The position numbers were made by a program, and so were the translations under genes. A stretch of DNA of 64,000 nucleotides from Prevotella sp. (lineage in GTDB: Bacteria > Bacteroidota > Bacteroidia > Bacteroidales > Bacteroidaceae): contig JAFTGB010000041.1 in NCBI GenBank assembly GCA_017458125.1, positions 62,001 through 126,000 on the forward strand, read 5' to 3'. This document shows positions 33,556 through 41,957 of the stretch, piece by piece (within the stretch, counting starts at the first letter, position 1; the number at the start of each line of letters is the position of its first letter). The notes beneath the pieces are model-generated. The model searched no databases. It was given only the letters and a program-made list of their open reading frames with translations, and was not told where the DNA came from.

Positions 33556-36500
33556 ATGATGAAGAAGGCTTTCTGGTGGTTACTGGGCATCCTGCTGGCT
33601 CCCGTACTGCTGTTTGCAGTGCTGGTCGGACTGCTTTATCTGCCGCCAGTTCAGAACTGGGCTGTCGACAAAGTGGCTGCGATAGCCTCAGAGAAGACGG
33701 GCATGCAGGTCACCGTCGGCCATGTCGACCTGTCCTTCCCCTTAGACTTGGTCGTTCAAGACTTCCGTGCCATAAAGCAAGGAGACACCATAGCCGATGT
33801 CCGGCGTTTGGTCACAGACGTTCAGCTGTGGCCCCTCTTCCGTAATCAGGTCGTGATAGATGCCTTGGAGTTGACTTCCGGCAAGTTGAACACCAATGGC
33901 TTTATTGATGCTGTCCGAGTGAAAGGACGCTTCAAGTCGCTGTCAGTCGCCAGCAGAGGCATCGACCTCGACCGGCATGTCGTCGAGGCCAATGGTGCCC
34001 GTTTGGAGGAAGCCGTATTAGACATCGCCATGAACGACTCCGTTCCCGAAGACACTACAGTTACTGAGACTCCATGGAAGATACGCTTCGACGATGCTAC
34101 CATTCTCCGCTCCGACGTGACCTTCCATACCCCGGGCGACACCATGAGCGTCAGCGGCCACATCGGTGAACTGGTGGCACGTGAAGGTGATATCGACTTG
34201 AAAACCTCCACCTATACCGTGAGCAGCGTTGACTGGAAGGATGGCCGCCTCTCTTACCACCAGAACTATGTGCCGGCAGTCGCCGGGCTCGACTACAACC
34301 ACCTCGACCTGACCCGTCTGAACATTGGAATCGACAGCATTCGTTACAGCGCCCCCAACCTCCGCTTGAATGTCCGTCAGGTGGCCTTGAAGGAGAAGAG
34401 CGGCTTGGAAGTCTCCGAATTGTCCGGCCCTGTGGCCATGGAGGGTGACAGTCTTCGCCTGCCCCGTTTCCGCATGAAGACTCCCGGCTCCGACATCTAT
34501 GCCGAGCTGGACTTTCCCCTTTCGCTGACCGACTCGGTAGCCCCCGGCCAGATGACGCTGCTGGTGGATGCTCAGTTGGGCAGGAGCGACCTGGCACTCT
34601 TTATGCAAGACCTGCCCCAGGCCGTGAGGGAGCGCTGGCCCCACTATCCGCTGGCGCTCAGGGGACGCGTAAAGGGCAATATGGATAAGCTGGAGTTTTC
34701 CGGCCTTGACGTGTCGCTGCCTACCGCTCTTGAGTTGCAGGCTGACGGCAGCGTCGCCCGCCTCAACGACGTGAAGCGCTTGCAGGCCGACGTGCAGTTC
34801 AAGGCCGGTGTGCAGAACGTTGACTTCCTGATGGCCGCACTGCCCCGCGACGTCCAGCGTAACTACCGTGTGCCCGCCGGCCTTCGGGCCGAAGGGCGTG
34901 TGAAAGCCGACGGCTCCCGCTATGATGCCGACGTGACCGCCCGTGAGCATGACGGAACCTTAGCGTTGAAAGGCACCTTTGACGCCGATGCCGTGCGCTA
35001 CGATGCCGAGCTGACCGCCACCAACCTGAATGTCCACCACTTCATGCCCCGCGACTCCATCTATACCGTCACAGCTCATGTCACGGCCAAAGGGCAGGGT
35101 AGCGACCTGTTTTCGCCACGTACCACCCTCACTGCCAATGCCGACATCAGCCAGTTGCGGTATGGAGGATGGCATTTCACTGACATGATAGCTCAGGCTG
35201 ACATCAGCAATGGCCGCGCGCGTGCCAGCATCGACAGCCACAACGACCTCCTCAATGGCACCTTGGGAATAGACGCCCTGATGACTAAGACACGCTTGGA
35301 CGGCACCCTTACCGCCGACCTCTCCCGTGCCGACCTCTATAAGCTGCGGCTTACTGACCTGCCGCTTACCGTGGGGGCTTGTGGCCATGTGGACATCACT
35401 TCCGACCTGAAGATGACCCATACCGTCAGCGGCCTGTTCAACGACCTGACCATTGCCGACTCCAGCCGGGTGTTCCGTCCCTCCGACATCGGACTGTTAG
35501 TGAAAACCCGTACCGACACGACATACGTCAGAGCCCAGAGCGGCGACTTCATCGTGAAACTGGATGCCAGCGGCAACTACGAGCGGCTACTGAAGCAGAT
35601 AGAAACCCTCACCGACTCCGTCATGGCACAAATAGACCAGCGCGTCATCGACCAGCCCGCCATCAAACGCCTGCTGCCCGCCATGACCCTGCATGTGGAG
35701 AGCTTGCGCGACAATCCTGTGGTCACGTTCCTGAACACCAGTCAGAACGTCGATTTCCAGACCCTGCTGCTTGACATTGCTTCCTCTCCGGTCAGCGGAC
35801 TCAACGGCAAGGGCTACGTGCACGGGCTTTCCGTCGACGACATGTTGCTCGACACAGTCAACGTGCGGCTGACCCAGCGCGACGACCACCTGTCGTTCGG
35901 CGGCCAGATACGTAATAACAAAAAGAACCCCGACTTCGTGTTCAACGCCCTCTTCGACGGTGCCGTGCAGGGACGCGGCGCTACGGTGGGCGTGCGCTAC
36001 TTCGACTCTAAGGACAAGTTGGGTGCGCGCATCGGTGCGCAAGTCGAGATGGTTGACAGCGGCCTGAACATCCATCTCGTGCCCGAGCGCCCGACGCTGG
36101 GCTACAAGGAGTTCAATCTCAACAAAGACAACTACATCCTCCTTGGGCGCAACAACAGGATGGAGGTCAAGGTGGACCTGATAGCCGACGATGGCACCGG
36201 TGTCAAAGTCTATTCCGAGCATAGCGACCCCACGGCGCGGCAGGACATCACCGTCAGCCTGAACCGTGTCAACCTGGCCGAGCTGACGTCGGTCGTTCCC
36301 TATGCTCCCCGCATGGCGGGCATGATGAATGGCGACTTCCATGTGGTGCAGGATGCCGAGGGCCAGTTGTCGCTGGTCAGCGACATGGCCGTGCGCCAAC
36401 TGACCTACGAGCACAGTCCCATCGGCAATGTCAGCACCGAACTGGTCTACCTGCAGAAGGAGGACGATGCCCATGCCGTGGAGGCCCGGCTGATGAAGGA

Positions 36501-38184
36501 TGAGCGCGAGGTGGGGCTGCTGACCGGTACCTATTATAATAAGGATAAGGGCGTCTTCGATGCCAAGCTGTTTCTGGAGCGCCTGCCGTTGTCCATTGTC
36601 AACGGCTTCGTTCCCGACAGGCTGTTGGGCCTGCAGGGCTATGGCGACGGCGAGCTGACAGTCAAGGGCTCGCTCAACAAACTTGACGTTGACGGTGAGG
36701 TATATCTCGACTCAGCCTACATGGAGAGCATCCCCTACGGTGTCACGTTACGCTTCGACAACGACCCCGTGCGCATCATCAACTCCCGGTTGCTTTTTGA
36801 AAACTTCACGCTCTATGCCTACAACGAGAACCCCCTCAACGTGCAGGGCGATGTCAATTTCGAGAATCTGGACGACGTCAGGCTTAATGTGCGCATGCGT
36901 GCCCAGAACTTCCAGCTCATCGGAGCCGACGAGAACCCTGAGAGTATAGCCTACGGCAAGGCCTTTGTCAATGTCTTTGCCACGATGAACGGCCCGCTCA
37001 GCAACCTGTCCATGCGTGGCCGTCTCAGCGTGTTGGGCTCTACCGACATGAACTACGTGCTGCGTGACACGCCGCTGGCCAACGACAACCATTTGTCCGA
37101 ACTGGTCAAGTTCACCGACTTTGCCGACACGGCGCAGGTCGTCGTGCAGCGTCCTTCATTGGACGGTTTCCGCATGGACATGACGGTGGACGTGTCAAAG
37201 GGCGCACACGTGATGGCCTACCTCAATACCGACCACTCCAACTACGTCGACCTGATGGGCGGCGGAACGTTGCGCATGCAGTATTCGCCAGCCGACAACT
37301 TGCAGCTGCATGGCCGCTACACCCTCTCCGACGGCGAGATGAAGTATTCGCTGCCCGTCATTCCGCTGAAGACCTTCACCATTCAGGACGGTGGCTACAT
37401 CGAGTTTACCGGCGACCCCATGAATCCCACGCTCAACATCAAGGCTACGGAGCGTACCCGTGCCGCAGTGGCTGATAGCAACGGGGCTGGTCGCAGCGTG
37501 CTGTTCGACTGCGGCATCCACATCACCAAGACCCTCAACGACATGGGACTGGAGTTCACCTTAGACGCCCCGGAGGATATGCAGATGCGCAGCGAGCTGC
37601 AGGCCATGGGCATCGAGCAGCGAGGCAAGCTGGCCGTCACCATGCTGACCACAGGCATGTATCTGGCCGACGGCAACACCGGAGCCGTCTCCATGAATGC
37701 CGCTCTCAGCTCGTTCCTCAATTCCGAAATCAACCAGATTACGGGCAATGCCCTGCGCAGCCTCGACCTCTCCTTCGGCATGGACAACTCTGCCGATGCC
37801 TACGGCCGCATGCATACCGACTATTCGTTCAAGTTCGCCAAGCGCTTCATGAACAACCGCCTGAAGATAGCCGTGGGCGGCAAGGTGTCGACGGGTGCCG
37901 AGTTGCAGCAGCGCAACAACTCGTTCTTCGACAATGTCACCCTGGAGTATCGCTTGGACGACACCGCCAACAAGTTCGTCACCCTGTTCTACCAGAACAA
38001 CAGCTACGACTGGCTCGACGGCTATACGCAGAAGTATGGCGGAGGCTTCATCTGGCGGCGCACGCTGCAGTCCTTCTGGGACATTTTCCGCTTCAAGGAA
38101 CCGGCTCGTACCCTGCCGGGCAGCCTCCGTCCCTCCGCAATCCGCACCGACTCCCTAAACACGAAAGCCCATGACCCGAAATAG
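33556..38184 (+). CDS. tamB: TamB-like translocation and assembly protein (inner membrane, periplasm-spanning)
   Basis: A 1,542-residue protein. An N-terminal transmembrane helix (AFWWLLGILLAPVLLFAVLV) is followed by a long beta-rich repeat region of AsmA/TamB type (start VDLSFPLDLVVQDFRAIKQG) and the conserved TamB C-terminal (DUF490) domain over the last ~400 residues. TamB proteins bridge inner and outer membrane and help outer-membrane protein insertion or lipid transport together with an Omp85 partner. That partner is encoded next, overlapping by 14 bases. The start follows the stop of the pseudouridine synthase gene without a gap. Confidence 0.9.
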   Translation: MMKKAFWWLLGILLAPVLLFAVLVGLLYLPPVQNWAVDKVAAIASEKTGMQVTVGHVDLSFPLDLVVQDFRAIKQGDTIADVRRLVTDVQLWPLFRNQVVIDALELTSGKLNTNGFIDAVRVKGRFKSLSVASRGIDLDRHVVEANGARLEEAVLDIAMNDSVPEDTTVTETPWKIRFDDATILRSDVTFHTPGDTMSVSGHIGELVAREGDIDLKTSTYTVSSVDWKDGRLSYHQNYVPAVAGLDYNHLDLTRLNIGIDSIRYSAPNLRLNVRQVALKEKSGLEVSELSGPVAMEGDSLRLPRFRMKTPGSDIYAELDFPLSLTDSVAPGQMTLLVDAQLGRSDLALFMQDLPQAVRERWPHYPLALRGRVKGNMDKLEFSGLDVSLPTALELQADGSVARLNDVKRLQADVQFKAGVQNVDFLMAALPRDVQRNYRVPAGLRAEGRVKADGSRYDADVTAREHDGTLALKGTFDADAVRYDAELTATNLNVHHFMPRDSIYTVTAHVTAKGQGSDLFSPRTTLTANADISQLRYGGWHFTDMIAQADISNGRARASIDSHNDLLNGTLGIDALMTKTRLDGTLTADLSRADLYKLRLTDLPLTVGACGHVDITSDLKMTHTVSGLFNDLTIADSSRVFRPSDIGLLVKTRTDTTYVRAQSGDFIVKLDASGNYERLLKQIETLTDSVMAQIDQRVIDQPAIKRLLPAMTLHVESLRDNPVVTFLNTSQNVDFQTLLLDIASSPVSGLNGKGYVHGLSVDDMLLDTVNVRLTQRDDHLSFGGQIRNNKKNPDFVFNALFDGAVQGRGATVGVRYFDSKDKLGARIGAQVEMVDSGLNIHLVPERPTLGYKEFNLNKDNYILLGRNNRMEVKVDLIADDGTGVKVYSEHSDPTARQDITVSLNRVNLAELTSVVPYAPRMAGMMNGDFHVVQDAEGQLSLVSDMAVRQLTYEHSPIGNVSTELVYLQKEDDAHAVEARLMKDEREVGLLTGTYYNKDKGVFDAKLFLERLPLSIVNGFVPDRLLGLQGYGDGELTVKGSLNKLDVDGEVYLDSAYMESIPYGVTLRFDNDPVRIINSRLLFENFTLYAYNENPLNVQGDVNFENLDDVRLNVRMRAQNFQLIGADENPESIAYGKAFVNVFATMNGPLSNLSMRGRLSVLGSTDMNYVLRDTPLANDNHLSELVKFTDFADTAQVVVQRPSLDGFRMDMTVDVSKGAHVMAYLNTDHSNYVDLMGGGTLRMQYSPADNLQLHGRYTLSDGEMKYSLPVIPLKTFTIQDGGYIEFTGDPMNPTLNIKATERTRAAVADSNGAGRSVLFDCGIHITKTLNDMGLEFTLDAPEDMQMRSELQAMGIEQRGKLAVTMLTTGMYLADGNTGAVSMNAALSSFLNSEINQITGNALRSLDLSFGMDNSADAYGRMHTDYSFKFAKRFMNNRLKIAVGGKVSTGAELQQRNNSFFDNVTLEYRLDDTANKFVTLFYQNNSYDWLDGYTQKYGGGFIWRRTLQSFWDIFRFKEPARTLPGSLRPSAIRTDSLNTKAHDPK

Positions 38185-40522
38185 TATCCTCCTGCTGACG
38201 GCTGCCCTCCTGTTAGCCTCCTGCTCCATGACCAAGGACATCCCCGCTGGCGACCAGCTCTTTACGGGGCTGAAGAAGATAGCCTACGAGGACAGCGAGC
38301 CCAGCGACAATCTCACGGCCGCCAAAGAGGAGGTGGAGGCTGCGTTAGCCACGGCCCCCAACGGTGCCATCTTCGGCAGCAGCTACTACCGCGTGCCTTT
38401 CTCGTGGGGCGTCACCGTGTGGAACAAGTATCACGACAAGGACAGCGGCTTTGCCCGCTGGATGACGCGCACCTTCGGCAAGCAGCCCGTGCTCATGTCG
38501 TGGGTCAACCCCGAGCTGCGCGCGTCGGTGGCCCAGTCGGTGCTCCACAATCATGGCTATTTCAATGGCACAGTACGCTATGAGACCGTTCAGCAGCGCA
38601 ATCCCAAGACGGCCAAGATAGCCTACACCGTCAGTCCCGGCCGCCTCTACACCCTCGACAGCATCGGCTACTTTGGCTTCCCCGCCGAGGCCGACAGCCT
38701 CATTCGCAGCACATTGTCAGACGCACGCATACACAAGGGCGACCCCTTTGTGGTCAGCAACATGGAGGCCGAGCGCCAGCGCATAGGACTGCTGCTGCGC
38801 AACAACGGCTACTATTACTACCAGCCCGGCTATGCCTCCTATCTGGCCGACACCTTTGCCGTCGACGGCAAGGCCCAGCTGCAGTTGCGCATGGCTGAGG
38901 GCCTGCCCGACGTGTCGCGCCGTCCGTGGTACATCGGCCGTGTCAGCATCAACATGAAGAAGTCGTTCATGGAGCAGCCCACCGACTCCTTCCGTGGCCG
39001 CTTCTTCACCATCCGTTTCTCCGGCCAGAAGCCCCCCATCCGTCCCCGCGTGCTCATGGCCGACCTGAAGCTGCGCCCCCGCCAGCGCTACAGCTACGAC
39101 AACTACCAGCAGTCCGTCAGCAAGATTAACGCCATGGGCCTGTTCTCCATGACCGACTTCCTGTTTACGCCCCGCGACACGACGGCAGCCTGCGACACCC
39201 TTGACCTCACGCTGAACTGCGTGTTCGACAAACCGTGGGACTTCTACGTCGAGACCGTCGTCAACGCCCGCACCATAGGACGCGTAGGCCCAGAGCTGCG
39301 CATGGGTGTCACCCGTCGCAATGCCTTCCGTGGCGGCGAGAAGATTGACGTCAACCTGCACGGCTCCTACGAGTGGGCTACCAGCGGCGGCTCGTCGATG
39401 AGCAACTACGAGTACGGTGCCGACGCTTCCATCGAGTTCCCCCGCCTCATAGCCCCCTTCTTTGGTGGCAACCGTGTGCGCCGCGACAAGCAGGGCCGCA
39501 TCATCCGCCCGCGCCGCTTCTACACCACGCCCACCACGCTGGCCAAGGTGTCTACCAACATCATCAACCGTCCGAAATACTATAAGATGCATGTGGTCAG
39601 CGGCGAGTGGACTTACCGCTGGCGCATGTCAGCGCAGAGCAGCCACGAGCTGTCGCCGCTGACGGTGAAGTACCAGTTTATGAACAGCCACACCGCCGAC
39701 TACGAGGCATTACTGGAAATAAACCCCTACCTGCAGGTCAGCATGCAGAACTACTTCATACCCGAGATGCGCTACACCTACACCTACACCAGTCCTGCCG
39801 ACTTGCAGAACCCCATACGCTGGGAGACCACCGTGGCTGAGTCGGGCAACCTGGTGTCGGTGGGCTATCTGATGGCCGGCCGCCGCTGGAACGAGCGTGA
39901 CAAGAAACTCTTCAAGAACCCCTACTCACAGTTTCTGAAGATAGAGACCGACTTCACCAAGACGTGGCGCACCGGCAGCGCGTCGAGTCTGGTGGCTCAT
40001 GTCAACGCAGGCTACATCTGGAATTACGGCAACAGCGACTGGCTGCCCAACAGCGAGATGTTCTATGTCGGCGGTGCCAACAGCATCCGTGCCTTCTCCG
40101 TCAGAGGTCTCGGACCGGGAGCCGTCCAGAGTTTCGGCAACCGCTCTATGGACTACCTGATGCGCAACGGCTCCATCAAGTTTGTGTCGAACCTCGAATT
40201 CCGCACCCAGCTCTTCGGCAACCTGCACGGCGCCCTGTTCCTCGATGCCGGTAACGTGTGGACATCGCCTGGCAACCGCTACGACGACCCCGATGCCGAC
40301 AGCATGTTTTCGCCGGGCAATTTCAAGCTGCGCAACTTCTTCCGCGAGTTAGGTGTCGGCACGGGTGTCGGCCTGCGCTACGACCTCAGCTTCCTCGTGC
40401 TGCGACTCGACTGGGGCATCGGCTTGCACGTGCCGTACGACACGGGTAAGTCCGGCTTCTACAATGTCGACGGCTTCGGCAAGAACCAAACCCTCCACTT
40501 TGCCATTGGCTATCCCTTCTAA
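38171..40522 (+). CDS. tamL: TamL: lipoprotein TamA/BamA-like outer membrane beta-barrel (Omp85)
   Basis: A 783-residue protein. The signal peptide ends in a lipobox (LLLAS before Cys18), so it is lipidated, the feature that separates TamL of Bacteroidota from TamA. POTRA-like domains follow (e.g. KIAYTVSPGRLYTLDSIGYF), then a C-terminal 16-strand barrel with the Omp85 GGANSIRAFSVRGLGPG region, ending in HFAIGYPF. It forms the outer-membrane partner of TamB; the genes overlap. A hairpin terminator follows within ten bases of the stop. Confidence 0.9.
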   Translation: MTRNSILLLTAALLLASCSMTKDIPAGDQLFTGLKKIAYEDSEPSDNLTAAKEEVEAALATAPNGAIFGSSYYRVPFSWGVTVWNKYHDKDSGFARWMTRTFGKQPVLMSWVNPELRASVAQSVLHNHGYFNGTVRYETVQQRNPKTAKIAYTVSPGRLYTLDSIGYFGFPAEADSLIRSTLSDARIHKGDPFVVSNMEAERQRIGLLLRNNGYYYYQPGYASYLADTFAVDGKAQLQLRMAEGLPDVSRRPWYIGRVSINMKKSFMEQPTDSFRGRFFTIRFSGQKPPIRPRVLMADLKLRPRQRYSYDNYQQSVSKINAMGLFSMTDFLFTPRDTTAACDTLDLTLNCVFDKPWDFYVETVVNARTIGRVGPELRMGVTRRNAFRGGEKIDVNLHGSYEWATSGGSSMSNYEYGADASIEFPRLIAPFFGGNRVRRDKQGRIIRPRRFYTTPTTLAKVSTNIINRPKYYKMHVVSGEWTYRWRMSAQSSHELSPLTVKYQFMNSHTADYEALLEINPYLQVSMQNYFIPEMRYTYTYTSPADLQNPIRWETTVAESGNLVSVGYLMAGRRWNERDKKLFKNPYSQFLKIETDFTKTWRTGSASSLVAHVNAGYIWNYGNSDWLPNSEMFYVGGANSIRAFSVRGLGPGAVQSFGNRSMDYLMRNGSIKFVSNLEFRTQLFGNLHGALFLDAGNVWTSPGNRYDDPDADSMFSPGNFKLRNFFRELGVGTGVGLRYDLSFLVLRLDWGIGLHVPYDTGKSGFYNVDGFGKNQTLHFAIGYPF

Positions 40523-40531
40523 CCCATCGCA

Positions 40532-40562
40532 GGAAAAATTCCCACGATGGGAATTTTTTTCC
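40532..40562 (+). terminator. Terminator after tamL
   Basis: GGAAAAATTCCCA and TGGGAATTTTTTTCC form a hairpin around CGA just after the tamL stop, with the T run inside the right arm. Confidence 0.75.
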
Positions 40563-40732
40563 TGACCATCAGAATTTTTGTAATCAGCATCACTGTGGAG
40601 TTTGAAGTGTGAAATGTGAAGTTTGGAGTTTAAAGTTTATGATTATTGTCATTTCTACATTTTTCATTTACATTTCTCATTTCTCATTCCTCATTCCTCA
40701 TTTTATATATATGTATAGTTGAATGTTTTTTC

Positions 40733-40803
40733 TGCCTGCACCCACAACACCCACAACACTGAAGTCCAGTGTTGTGGGTGTTGTGGGTGCAGGCATTTTT
40801 TTT
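40733..40803 (+). terminator. Long perfect hairpin with T tract
   Basis: A 29-base left arm (40733-40761) pairs perfectly with 40767-40795 around the 5-base loop AAGTC, and T8 follows on the + strand. The arms contain a repeated CCCACAACA unit. It lies 18 bases past the aroB stop on the other strand; no T tract follows on that strand. The 170 bases between it and the tamL terminator hold only AT-rich, CATTTCTCATT-type simple repeats. Confidence 0.7.
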
Positions 40804-40813
40804 GTTTCACATA

Positions 40814-41860
40814 CTATCCTTCGCGGTAGAAGTCGAGTGCTTCCTTGATTTCCTCCTCGGTGGCTGTCTGGTTGATGCGGATGTCGCCGATGTCGCCTAA
40901 CAGGGTGAAGTTGATGGTGCTGCCCTGGTTTTTCTTGTCGTGGTGCATCAGCTCCAACAGGCGCGGGTAGTCGTCGCAGGTGATGGCCATGCGGCCGTAG
41001 TGTTCGCGGATGAAGTTCACCGTCTGCCGCATCTTGTCGGTGGGGAATGCCGTCTTCACGCAGCACAGGTACAGCTCCACGATGAGTCCCCAGGCTACGG
41101 CATAGCCGTGCAGCACGGGCTTACGCTCCAGTGCCAGCGACTCGAAGGCGTGTCCTGCGGTGTGTCCCAAGTTCAGTGCCTTGCGCAATCCCTGCTCGGT
41201 GGGGTCTTCGGTGACGATGCGCTGTTTCACGGCGACGCTCTGCTCTAAGGCAGCAGCAAATTTTTCACTCTTCACTATTAACTCTTCACTTAAAAGTTCC
41301 GCCCATGTGGCGTCGTCGCTGATGAGTCCGTGCTTCAGCATTTCGGCATAGCCCGAGAGGATGTTCGCGCTGTCTAAGGTGCTGAGGAATGTCGTGTCGA
41401 GGATGACGCTGCGGGCATTGTTGAAGACGCCGATTTCGTTTTTCAGTCCTCCGAAGTTGATGCCCGTCTTGCCGCCCACGCTGGCATCGACCATGGCCAG
41501 CAGGGTGGTGGGTATATTAATATAAGGTATGCCGCGCTTGAATGTCGATGCGGCAAATCCGCCCAGGTCGGTCACCATGCCGCCGCCCACGTTGACCATC
41601 AGCGAGTGGCGTGTGGCCCCCATGCGCTGCAGTTCGCTCCATACGTGGCTCAGCGACGCTAAGGTCTTGTTGGCGTCGGTGGCCCCGATGGTGATGGGCT
41701 GTGCCTGCCGCATGCAGTCGAAGCCGGCCACGACGGGCAGGCATAGCTGGCGCGTGGTGTCGTCGGTGAGTACGAACAGGCGGTCGTGGCTTACCTCGCC
41801 GATGGCGGTGGTCAGTGCCTGTTCTAAGTCGGTCGATATGACTACTTTCTGCTTTTCCAT
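40814..41860 (-). CDS. aroB: 3-dehydroquinate synthase
   Basis: A 348-residue enzyme of the shikimate pathway that converts DAHP to 3-dehydroquinate with NAD+ and a divalent metal. Diagnostic stretches: GGGMVTDLGGFAASTFKRG, IPTTLLAMVDASVGGKTGIN and LNLGHTAGHAFE (metal ligand His). The ATG at 41860 (MEKQKVVIST) is preferred over the frame start at 41887 because the -7 promoter box lies at 41885-41892. Monocistronic, divergent from an outer-membrane protein gene. Slightly short but complete for the family. Confidence 0.93.
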   Translation of the reverse strand: MEKQKVVISTDLEQALTTAIGEVSHDRLFVLTDDTTRQLCLPVVAGFDCMRQAQPITIGATDANKTLASLSHVWSELQRMGATRHSLMVNVGGGMVTDLGGFAASTFKRGIPYINIPTTLLAMVDASVGGKTGINFGGLKNEIGVFNNARSVILDTTFLSTLDSANILSGYAEMLKHGLISDDATWAELLSEELIVKSEKFAAALEQSVAVKQRIVTEDPTEQGLRKALNLGHTAGHAFESLALERKPVLHGYAVAWGLIVELYLCCVKTAFPTDKMRQTVNFIREHYGRMAITCDDYPRLLELMHHDKKNQGSTINFTLLGDIGDIRINQTATEEEIKEALDFYREG

Positions 41861-41884
41861 AAGTCGTTGTTTGGTTTTCGCGCA

Positions 41885-41915
41885 CAAAATTACGATTATT
41901 TTTTAAACCTTCAAA
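41885..41915 (-). promoter_or_regulatory. Promoter of aroB
   Basis: On the - strand, TTTG (41912-41915), 19 bases, TAATTTTG (41885-41892). It fits the Bacteroidota pattern and places transcription start close to the 41860 ATG. Confidence 0.65.
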
Positions 41916-41957
41916 ACTTCCGTGCGTCTTAATGACCGTAATACACAAAAATTTTTT

